The notes beneath the pieces were generated by a model, which was not told the DNA's origin, did no database searches, and saw nothing but the letters and a program-made list of their open reading frames with translations. This document shows positions 9,016-15,166 of a stretch of 27,189 nucleotides of DNA, piece by piece (positions within the stretch are counted from its first letter, which is position 1; every line of letters starts with the position of its first letter). This DNA comes from an uncultured Bacillaceae bacterium (GTDB lineage Bacteria; Bacillota; Bacilli; Caldalkalibacillales; Caldalkalibacillaceae). The stretch lies in contig CALBTX010000162.1 of NCBI GenBank assembly GCA_937967685.1, forward strand, positions 1 through 27,189, in the 5' to 3' direction. A program made the translations under genes and the position numbers.

Positions 9016-9243
9016 ATGAAGGAACTCATTGAAACAATTGCCCGCTCTCTCGTTGATCATCCGGAAGATGTTCACGTGAGCGTCACGGAGGATGAACGAA
9101 AAATCGTTTATCAACTGACCGTTCATGAAGAAGATACCGGAAAGGTGATCGGCAAACAAGGTCGTATCGCCAAAGCATTGCGGACGGTCGTATATGCAGC
9201 CGGGGCTAAATCCGATAGAAGAATTTACCTTGATATTACTTGA
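9016..9243 (+). CDS. khpA: KH-domain RNA-binding protein KhpA
   Basis: Small single-KH-domain protein (75 residues; YlqC in B. subtilis). In other Firmicutes it pairs with KhpB/EloR and binds many RNAs, with links to cell elongation and translation. The KH signature loop is GKQGRIAKAL (GxxG), within VIGKQGRIAKALRTVV. The order after rpsP and before rimM is the typical one. The stop is TGA at 9241-9243, followed at once by a tandem-repeat patch. Confidence 0.93.
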   Translation: MKELIETIARSLVDHPEDVHVSVTEDERKIVYQLTVHEEDTGKVIGKQGRIAKALRTVVYAAGAKSDRRIYLDIT

Positions 9244-9246
9244 AAT

Positions 9247-9300
9247 GGCGCGGATATGATTTAAGACGGCGTGGATAGGAATTAAGACGGCGCGTTGATA
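9247..9300. repeat. 21-bp tandem repeat, about 2.5 copies, between khpA and rimM
   Basis: Copy 1 occupies 9247-9267 and copy 2 9268-9288. They share TTAAGAC at the 3' end and GGCG at the 5' end and agree at 17 of 21 positions; a third, partial copy starts at 9289. The repeats lie wholly between the khpA stop and the rimM ribosome binding site. No coding or hairpin role is evident. Confidence 0.7.
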
Positions 9301-9328
9301 CTTCATTCCAGAAGGCAGGATCACCATC

Positions 9329-9865
9329 ATGTGCACATATTATCGCGTTGGAAAAATTGTCAACACTCACGGGCTGCATGGAGAAGTGAAAGTGATCACG
9401 ACGTCTGATTTCAAGGAGGAACGTTATCGGCCGGGCAACGAACTGTATCTGTTTATGCCTGATGCGCCGGAGGGTGGCCTGCGACTGACAGTGGCCAGCC
9501 ACAGGACTCATCAACAATTCGATCTGCTGAAGTTTGAAGGACATGCTTCCATCGCTGACGTCGAGCCGTACAAGGGCGGCATATTGAAAATCAGTGCCAA
9601 GGACCGGTCTCCATTGGGGGATCATGAATATTACTATGATCAAATTATCGGTTGCGAGGTTCTCACCGAAGACGGCGAACGCCTTGGGAAAATCGAATAC
9701 ATTCTGGCACCCGGCGCCAATGACGTTTGGGTTGTCAAACCAGACAAATCTTCGAAGTATCAGCAAGAAATACTGATTCCCTATATTGCCGATGTCGTTC
9801 AGCACGTCGATGTGTCCAAGAAAGAAGTGATCATTCACATGTTAGAAGGGTTAATCGATGAGTAA
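9329..9865 (+). CDS. rimM: ribosome maturation factor RimM
   Basis: Assembly factor for the 30S head, binding S19 and needed for efficient 16S rRNA processing. The 178 residues contain the N-terminal family motif VGKIVNTHGLHGEVKV and a C-terminal PRC-barrel half (EYYYDQIIGCEVLTEDGERL, then GANDVWVV and ILIPYIADVV). The ATG at 9329 is 8 bases after AGGA. Its last codons overlap the trmD start by 8 bases, suggesting translational coupling. Confidence 0.95.
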   Translation: MCTYYRVGKIVNTHGLHGEVKVITTSDFKEERYRPGNELYLFMPDAPEGGLRLTVASHRTHQQFDLLKFEGHASIADVEPYKGGILKISAKDRSPLGDHEYYYDQIIGCEVLTEDGERLGKIEYILAPGANDVWVVKPDKSSKYQQEILIPYIADVVQHVDVSKKEVIIHMLEGLIDE

Positions 9866-10616
9866 GCTCACCATCGATATTTTAACTTTGTTTCCGGACA
9901 TGTTTTCCGGCGTGCTCAAGTCCAGCATTTTGGGCAAAGCCGCCGAGAAAAAATTGGTCGAATACCGAATCGTCAATTTCAGGAAATATGCCGGGAATAA
10001 ACATCAACAGGTCGATGACTATCCTTACGGCGGAGGAGCGGGCATGGTGTTAAAACCTGAGCCTGTTTTCCGCGCTGTGGAAGCATTAATCGGCCCTCAA
10101 GCTGACCGGTCAGCGGACAAACCGAGAATTGTGTTAATGTGTCCCCAAGGCGAATCATATCATCAACAGAAAGCTGAAGAACTGGCTAAGGAAGATCATT
10201 TGATTTTCATTTGCGGGCATTATGAAGGGTATGACGAGCGCATACGCCAACATCTTGTCACCGATGAAATTTCCATTGGTGATTATGTTTTGACCGGTGG
10301 AGAATTGCCGGCCATGGTGGTCATCGATAGTATCGTCCGTTTGAGAGAAGGCGTTTTAGGCAACGACGATTCTAAACGGACGGATTCCTTCAGCACCGGT
10401 CTGCTTGAACATCCCCAGTATACGCGTCCCGCGGATTTCAGGGGGCTGAAAGTACCGGCTGTGTTACTTTCCGGACATCATGAACGAATCAAACAATGGA
10501 GGAAAAAACAGGCATTACGCCGCACCTGGTCCAGACGGCCCGACCTTTTGAAACATTATCCTTTGTCTTCGACAGAGCAATCTTGGCTCGATGAGTGGGA
10601 AAAAGAGAAACATTAA
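9858..10616 (+). CDS. trmD: tRNA (guanine-37-N1) methyltransferase TrmD
   Basis: SpoU-TrmD (SPOUT) superfamily enzyme that uses S-adenosylmethionine to methylate G37 next to the anticodon, preventing +1 frameshifting. The 252 residues include the start DILTLFPDMF, the substrate loop YPYGGGAGMVLKPEP, the knot residues ICGHYEGYDERI and SIGDYVLTGGELPA, and the hinge SFSTGLLEHPQYTRP. The start overlaps the rimM end by 8 bases. The stop at 10616 immediately precedes the rplS promoter region. Confidence 0.97.
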   Translation: MSKLTIDILTLFPDMFSGVLKSSILGKAAEKKLVEYRIVNFRKYAGNKHQQVDDYPYGGGAGMVLKPEPVFRAVEALIGPQADRSADKPRIVLMCPQGESYHQQKAEELAKEDHLIFICGHYEGYDERIRQHLVTDEISIGDYVLTGGELPAMVVIDSIVRLREGVLGNDDSKRTDSFSTGLLEHPQYTRPADFRGLKVPAVLLSGHHERIKQWRKKQALRRTWSRRPDLLKHYPLSSTEQSWLDEWEKEKH

Positions 10617-10645
10617 TTGAGTTCGTTTTTTGACTATGCTAAACT
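10617..10645 (+). promoter_or_regulatory. probable sigma-A promoter for rplS
   Basis: TTGAGT (10617-10622), a 17-base spacer ending in TGC, and TAAACT (10640-10645) form a -35/extended -10 pair directly after the trmD stop. A start near 10652 would give a leader of about 80 bases before rplS. The match is moderate. Confidence 0.45.
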
Positions 10646-10651
10646 ATAGTT

Positions 10652-10733
10652 TGTGGTATTTTGTCTGATTAAAGGCGGTCCGCTGCTCGCTAAGTTGAAG
10701 CATGAACGTCTGGTGTGGAAGGAGGTCATATCG
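10652..10733 (+). ncRNA. candidate ribosomal protein L19 leader RNA
   Basis: The region before rplS contains GGCGGTCCGCTGC (10674-10686) and GCATGAACGTCTG (10700-10712). This resembles what I recall of the structured rplS leaders of Firmicutes, through which L19 is thought to limit its own synthesis. GCGG/CCGC is self-complementary. The assignment rests on memory of the family's conserved bases and on position; a covariance-model match would decide it. Confidence 0.45.
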
Positions 10734-11078
10734 ATGCATGAAATCATTCGTGAAATTGAAAAAGAACAGATGAAAGATGATCGACCCCAGTTTCGACCGG
10801 GTGATACCGTACGCGTCCATGTCAAAGTCGTTGAAGGACAACGGGAGCGGATCCAAGTTTTTGAAGGGGTTGTCATTGCGCGCCGAGGATCGACTGTGAA
10901 CGAAACGTTCACCGTGCGTAAAATTTCTAACGGTGTAGGGGTTGAGCGTGTATTTCCACTCCACTCACCGAGAATTGATAAAATTGAAGTGGTACGACGG
11001 GGGAAAGTGCGCCGTGCCAAATTGTACTACTTGCGCAATCGCCGCGGAAAGGCTGCTCGCATTAAAGAAATCCGATAA
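10734..11078 (+). CDS. rplS: 50S ribosomal protein L19
   Basis: Large-subunit protein at the interface with the 30S subunit. The 114 residues show the family landmarks FRPGDTVRVHVKVVEG, RIQVFEGVVIARRG and GVERVFPLHSPRIDKIEV, with the basic C-terminus KLYYLRNRRGKAARIKEIR. The start is the ATG at 10734, six bases after AAGGAGGTCA. Although the frame is open upstream to 10653, that part lies in the leader and lacks a ribosome site. A strong terminator follows directly. Confidence 0.97.
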   Translation: MHEIIREIEKEQMKDDRPQFRPGDTVRVHVKVVEGQRERIQVFEGVVIARRGSTVNETFTVRKISNGVGVERVFPLHSPRIDKIEVVRRGKVRRAKLYYLRNRRGKAARIKEIR

Positions 11079-11098
11079 TTTTACACGTTTACACCGAT

Positions 11099-11126
11099 GG
11101 AGCTTGATCATACAAGCTCCTTTTTT
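11099..11126 (+). terminator. Rho-independent terminator after rplS
   Basis: GGAGCTTG (11099-11106) pairs perfectly with CAAGCTCC (11113-11120) around a six-base loop and is followed by six T (11121-11126). This closes the trmD/rplS transcript. A second small hairpin (GGCAGT-GAA-ACTGCC, 11127-11141) follows it. Confidence 0.9.
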
Positions 11127-11217
11127 GGCAGTGAAACTGCCGCAGCCAAAACGAGAACATTTTCTTTCCAATCATGCTTATTCCTGGTTAAGTTTGCTTG
11201 AAGAATGAGGGATGCAT

Positions 11218-11787
11218 ATGGGGCATAATCATGATCAACATGTGGAAGGCATGGAGCGACGTCCTTCGAAAGAATTTTGGGAATGGGGAAAAGCTTTAGG
11301 AATAGCGATCATTATTGCCTTTATCATACGTTTTTTCCTGTTTGCACCCATTGTTGTCGATGGAGAATCAATGATGCCTAATTTGCATGACGGCGAACGC
11401 TTGATCGTCAACAAGGCCGTTTACTATTTGTCTGAACCTGAGCGGGGTGAAATTGTCGTTTTTCATGCCACGGAGGAAAAAGACTGGATCAAAAGGGTCA
11501 TCGGGGAGCCGGGAGATACGGTCGAGGTTCATAACGGCGTGCTGTATATTAACGGAGAGGCATATCACGAATTTTATCTCGACGAGGCCGCCAAATGGGC
11601 CACCCATGATTTTCGCCACATTGTTGGCGAAGATGAAATTTTCGTCATGGGGGATAATCGCGCCAATTCGAGAGACAGCAGAAGCATTGGAGCCATCCCC
11701 ATTACTTCGGTTGTGGGCAGAGCAGAATTTGTTTTTTGGCCCCTGTCAAATTTTCGCTGGGTGGAGACAGAGGTGGAAGCAAAGTAG
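11218..11787 (+). CDS. lepB: type I signal peptidase
   Basis: Membrane serine protease (S26 family) that removes signal peptides from secreted proteins. It has a short charged cytoplasmic start, one membrane segment (about residues 25-45) and an outward-facing catalytic domain. The Ser-Lys dyad is visible: Ser51 in VDGESMMPNL and Lys92 in DWIKRVIGEPGD; box E is VMGDNRANSRDSR. I chose the ATG at 11218, since AGGG (11208-11211) is then six bases upstream; the ATG at 11212 abuts that site. The N-terminus is histidine-rich (GHNHDQH). It is 10 bases from rbgA. Confidence 0.94.
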   Translation: MGHNHDQHVEGMERRPSKEFWEWGKALGIAIIIAFIIRFFLFAPIVVDGESMMPNLHDGERLIVNKAVYYLSEPERGEIVVFHATEEKDWIKRVIGEPGDTVEVHNGVLYINGEAYHEFYLDEAAKWATHDFRHIVGEDEIFVMGDNRANSRDSRSIGAIPITSVVGRAEFVFWPLSNFRWVETEVEAK

Positions 11788-11797
11788 GTGATCAAGA

Positions 11798-12667
11798 TTG
11801 AACATACAATGGTTTCCGGGACATATGGCCAAGGCGAAAAGGGAAGTGACGGAAAAAATAAAGCTGATCGATGTTGTCATCGAACTGCTTGATGCCAGGC
11901 TCCCTTATTCTTCACAAAACCCGATGATGGAGGAAATGATCCTCCAGAAGCCGAAATTGATGATTTTAAATAAAGCGGATCTCGCTGATCCGGACAAAAC
12001 AAAACAATGGCTGGCCTTTTTTGAACAGCAAGGCTTTAAGGCTTTAGCCGTTGATTCGCAATCCGGTGAAGGGGTCTCCCGCATTCCCGACCATTGCAGC
12101 CTTCTTGCGGAACGATTCATGGCCAAAAGAGTTCAAAAGGGCATGCAGCCGCGTGCCGTGCGTGCGTTGATTGTCGGCATTCCCAACGTAGGCAAATCTT
12201 CGTTAATCAATCGCCTGGCCCAGCGTCATATTGCCAAAACGGGTGATCGCCCGGGCATTACGAAAGCGCAACAGTGGATTAAAGTGGGGCGTTCATTGGA
12301 ACTTCTGGACACCCCGGGAATACTATGGCCTAAGTTCGAAGACCCTCTCGTTGGCCTTCGTCTGGCCGCCAGCGGGGCGATTAAAGATGAGATTTTACCC
12401 ATTGACGAGGTCGCTTTGTTTGCCATTCAGTTTTTGAAAGATCATTACCCTGAACGCCTGACTGACAGGTATGCCATGAACGCGGCGGACGGTGAACCTT
12501 TACAAATCATGGAAAAAATCGGCCGCAAACGCGGCTGTTTGAAAAAGGGAGGCGTGCTCGACTATGAGCGAACGAGCGATATCATCCTTCAGGATTTGCG
12601 TTCGGGAAAATTGGGAAGAATCACATTTGAGGCGCCCGCCGTACATCACTCCCCCGAGACTGGATGA
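11798..12667 (+). CDS. rbgA: ribosome biogenesis GTPase RbgA (YlqF)
   Basis: GTPase needed for a late step of 50S assembly. It shows the circularly permuted G-motif order of the YlqF/YawG family: G4 (LNKADL) comes first, followed by G1 (GIPNVGKSSLINRL) and G3 (DTPGILWPKF). The N-terminus NIQWFPGHMAKAKRE is family-typical, and the 289-residue length is normal. The start is TTG at 11798, seven bases after AGGTG. In many relatives rnhB follows; here a terminator and a repeat patch follow and rnhB is absent. Confidence 0.96.
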   Translation: MNIQWFPGHMAKAKREVTEKIKLIDVVIELLDARLPYSSQNPMMEEMILQKPKLMILNKADLADPDKTKQWLAFFEQQGFKALAVDSQSGEGVSRIPDHCSLLAERFMAKRVQKGMQPRAVRALIVGIPNVGKSSLINRLAQRHIAKTGDRPGITKAQQWIKVGRSLELLDTPGILWPKFEDPLVGLRLAASGAIKDEILPIDEVALFAIQFLKDHYPERLTDRYAMNAADGEPLQIMEKIGRKRGCLKKGGVLDYERTSDIILQDLRSGKLGRITFEAPAVHHSPETG

Positions 12668-12683
12668 GTCCCGGGGTTTTTTT
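12652..12683 (+). terminator. Rho-independent terminator at the end of rbgA
   Basis: CCCCGAGACT (12652-12661) pairs with AGTCCCGGGG (12667-12676), with one A-C mismatch and a five-base loop, followed by seven T (12677-12683). The left arm and loop lie inside the last rbgA codons, so gene end and terminator are overlaid. Confidence 0.9.
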
Positions 12684-12744
12684 ATGTGGTTTGAAGTTTT
12701 TGCTGAAGTTTATTTATGTGGTTTTAAGTTATTGCTGAGTAAAT
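12681..12744. repeat. 32-bp tandem duplication
   Basis: Copy 1 is 12681-12712 and copy 2 12713-12744. Both begin TTTATGTGGTTT and share GAAG/TAAG and TGCTGA cores with a few substitutions. It begins within the T-tract of the rbgA terminator and abuts a second array. There is no open reading frame of note in either strand. Confidence 0.75.
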
Positions 12745-12750
12745 AGAGGT

Positions 12751-12857
12751 CCATTTTTAAGGGAGAGTTTCATTTCTAAGAAAGAGGTTTATTTTCTAAG
12801 GGAGATGTCCCTTTCTAAGGGAGATCCATTTCTAAAAGAGATCCATTGCTAAGGGGT
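12751..12857. repeat. degenerate array of six 17-20-bp repeats
   Basis: Units start at about 12751, 12771, 12791, 12811, 12828 and 12845. The first three are 20 bp, the next two 17 bp and the last partial. The shared core is ATTTCTAAGGGAGAT. Read on the + strand the core looks like repeated Shine-Dalgarno sequence, but no start codon with an open frame follows. It separates convergent rbgA and ctaA and ends just before the ctaA stop. Confidence 0.75.
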
Positions 12858-12870
12858 GCGATACGCCGAT

Positions 12871-13803
12871 CTATAAATGTATACCTTTGCGTTGTGTTTC
12901 GGCCTGGCTGATCCCTCTGTATACATACAGCACGACATAACTCAGAATACCGAAAAAGAGCGAAATGATGAGTGCATGAAGCAATGACGGATACACATGT
13001 AACCCGCTCAATACAACCAGGCCGCCGCTGATGACCTGGAAGAAAGCAAACATAAATAGCAAACCGCTCGATACCAGCAAAATTCGATCTCGGCGATAAT
13101 GTTTGACCACATGATAAAAGAAGACGATAAAGCCGATCAGATAAAACAAAGCGGCCAAGCGATGGGTATAATGGATGATCGTGGTCGTCGTAAAATGGCT
13201 TGGTATCCATTCGCCATTACATAACGGCCAACCCGCACAGCCCATTTCCGAATCAGTGTGGCGCACAAGGGCTCCCAAATAAACAACGATGTACACATAG
13301 ATCCATAAAAATAAACTGCCTGCTTTCATCGATCTACCAATTTGAGACTGGGGTAAAGACTCCGCTTTATCCAGCTGAAAGATTTGTACCGCCAAAACGA
13401 ACACACTGGCGTAAGACAGCAACGAAAAACCGAAATGTAGAGCCATTACCGCTTCCGATTGTCCGTGGACAACAGCCAATGCGCCCAAAATAGATTGCAA
13501 GATCAGAAAGAAAATGGAACTGAGGGCGACAAAGACGACTTCTTTGATCCGCCGGTATTTGACGCAAACCCAGACTGAAAAAATAATCACCAATAGACCG
13601 ACGATGCCGGTGACAAGTCGGTGTGTATATTCAATAATTGTCTCCAGCGTAGGCTCGGAAGGGAATAATTGACCGTGGCAAAGCGGCCAATTGGGGCCAC
13701 AACCGTCTCCTGATCCTGTTTTGGTGACGACGGCTCCGGCGATGACAACGATCACCATTCCTAAAGCCGTTAGTACAGCTAGCGTTTTTAATATTTTCTG
13801 CAT
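12871..13803 (-). CDS. ctaA: heme A synthase CtaA
   Basis: Membrane enzyme that oxidises the C8 methyl of heme O to the formyl group of heme A, used by aa3/caa3 cytochrome oxidases. The 310 residues form about eight membrane segments in two homologous halves, each with a histidine motif (EYTHRL at about 58-63 and HYTHRL in the second half) and a cysteine pair (Cys35/Cys42 in GCGPNWPLC; GCAGWPLC in the second half). The Met at 13803 is chosen because AGGTG lies six bases upstream; a TTG nine codons earlier lacks a site. It is divergent from ctaB, as in B. subtilis. Confidence 0.95.
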   Translation of the reverse strand: MQKILKTLAVLTALGMVIVVIAGAVVTKTGSGDGCGPNWPLCHGQLFPSEPTLETIIEYTHRLVTGIVGLLVIIFSVWVCVKYRRIKEVVFVALSSIFFLILQSILGALAVVHGQSEAVMALHFGFSLLSYASVFVLAVQIFQLDKAESLPQSQIGRSMKAGSLFLWIYVYIVVYLGALVRHTDSEMGCAGWPLCNGEWIPSHFTTTTIIHYTHRLAALFYLIGFIVFFYHVVKHYRRDRILLVSSGLLFMFAFFQVISGGLVVLSGLHVYPSLLHALIISLFFGILSYVVLYVYRGISQAETQRKGIHL

Positions 13804-13860
13804 TGAATCACCTGTTCTTCTGCCGCTCAATCTTAGCCGATATTTACCTGCAACTTAAAT

Positions 13861-13872
13861 TAGTGTACACTA
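13861..13872. promoter_or_regulatory. 12-bp perfect palindrome between ctaA and ctaB
   Basis: TAGTGTACACTA is fully self-complementary and sits 57 bases from the ctaA start and 145 from ctaB, where a shared regulator would act. In B. subtilis this region responds to ResD, but the palindrome does not match the ResD-type site I know, so the binding protein is open. Confidence 0.35.
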
Positions 13873-13887
13873 GAGTTGATGGCGATT

Positions 13888-13917
13888 AGGACAACCGATC
13901 AATCTAACGTTTATTAT
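13888..13917 (+). promoter_or_regulatory. weak candidate promoter for ctaB
   Basis: AGGACA (13888-13893) and TATTAT (13912-13917) are 18 bases apart, four and five matches to the sigma-A hexamers. It would give a leader of about 95 bases before ctaB. I see no better candidate in the gap. Confidence 0.3.
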
Positions 13918-14017
13918 AAAGCATTGGCATGAAGAATGTGAAATGGGATGGCTTTCTTCATCGTTTTGTCACAATCAACCGCAATGCCTAAAGTAACTGA
14001 ATGGAGGGGCAAATCTG

Positions 14018-14977
14018 GTGGATAAAACATTGAAGGATACGAATTCGACAAAAGAATATGTTCCCCATCACGTCATGGAACCCGGTCCACTAGCCGATAA
14101 AAAATTGACCGGGACATGGAAAGATTACGTTTCAGTGACGAAAGTCGGTATCATTACGGGAAACATGATTCCAGTCATCGCCGCAATGGTCCTGGCGGCC
14201 GGCGGATTGGGCGGCTTTTTTCAACTCCCCATGCTGACGATTGTTTGCACTTTATTAGGCACGACATTTATTATTGCTTCCGGAACTTGTTTAAACAACT
14301 TTTATGATCGAGATATCGATGAGAAAATGTCCCGGACGAAAAACCGCGCGCTTGTTGAAGGCCGTTTAAATCCGAAAAACGTACTTATAATGGGATTTAT
14401 TTTTGCCATTATAGGGACTATTATGCTTCTGTTTGTGAATGTTTTAACGACCATTGTGGCCTTGACCGGGCTGTTTTTCTATGTAGTCGTCTATACGATG
14501 TGGGTTAAACGAGCCCATCACATCAATACGATTGTCGGCAGCATATCCGGGGCCATTCCCCCTGTCATCGGCTGGACCGCTGTGACCGCTTCTCTTGATG
14601 TCGCCGCCTGGGTTCTGTTTGTCATTATGTTTTTATGGCAGCCGCCTCATTTTTTGGCCATCGCCATGAGACGTTGTGAAGATTACCGCAACGCAGGAGT
14701 ACCGATGTACCCTGTCGTCAAAGGGTTTGAGGCGACCAAGCATTTGATCGTGCTTTATGTGGCTGCTCTCGTGCCGGCTTCTTTGTACCTGTTTCTCGTC
14801 ACTCCCATCGGAGTGGCTTACGTAGGGCTGTCGTTAGCATTAGGTTTGGGCTGGATTATTGTCTCCCTTTCGGGTTATTTAAGGAAGAAAGCGGACGATG
14901 TACAGTGGGCGCGTCGCAACTTTACTTACTCACTCGCTTATTTGACACTCCTTTTCGGGGGGATCATTTTCATCTAA
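14018..14977 (+). CDS. ctaB: protoheme IX farnesyltransferase (heme O synthase) CtaB
   Basis: UbiA-superfamily membrane prenyltransferase that adds the hydroxyethylfarnesyl tail to heme B, giving heme O, the substrate of CtaA. The 319 residues hold a hydrophilic start of about 40 residues and about eight or nine membrane helices. The allylic-diphosphate-binding motif NxxxDxxxD is Asn93-Asp97-Asp101 in NNFYDRDIDEKMSRTKNRAL. A second-loop signature follows at FLWQPPHFLAIAMR. The start is GTG at 14018, after ATGGAGGGGC (14001-14010). With ctaA it completes heme A synthesis; the oxidase subunit genes are not in this window. Confidence 0.95.
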   Translation: MDKTLKDTNSTKEYVPHHVMEPGPLADKKLTGTWKDYVSVTKVGIITGNMIPVIAAMVLAAGGLGGFFQLPMLTIVCTLLGTTFIIASGTCLNNFYDRDIDEKMSRTKNRALVEGRLNPKNVLIMGFIFAIIGTIMLLFVNVLTTIVALTGLFFYVVVYTMWVKRAHHINTIVGSISGAIPPVIGWTAVTASLDVAAWVLFVIMFLWQPPHFLAIAMRRCEDYRNAGVPMYPVVKGFEATKHLIVLYVAALVPASLYLFLVTPIGVAYVGLSLALGLGWIIVSLSGYLRKKADDVQWARRNFTYSLAYLTLLFGGIIFI

Positions 14978-15063
14978 AGAGATGTTTTTTAGTGAAGGTT
15001 CATCCGTCAGCGAAGACGAACAAAGCCGGAACATCATTTGACTACTCCAGAAACATGAGCATG

Positions 15064-15086
15064 GCCTCCTTTAAGGAGGCTTTTTT
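15064..15086 (+). terminator. Rho-independent terminator downstream of ctaB
   Basis: GCCTCC(TT) at 15064-15071 pairs with (AA)GGAGGC at 15073-15080, followed by six T (15081-15086). It is about 90 bases after the ctaB stop; the stretch between holds nothing I recognise. Confidence 0.8.
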
Positions 15087-15166
15087 ATTTGAAAAAAAAT
15101 CATGATTTTCTACCTAAAGGTGCAATCTAAAAGCATACGACTTTCTTATGCTGGGGGTGTGATCAT

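Noticed and set aside
12751..12857. CRISPR array
   Set aside because: The units are directly adjacent and only 17-20 bp, without unique spacers, and no cas genes are present.
13936..13974. CRP/FNR-type site made of TGTGA and TCACA before ctaB
   Set aside because: The half-sites are about 27 bases apart, far too wide for such a dimer site.
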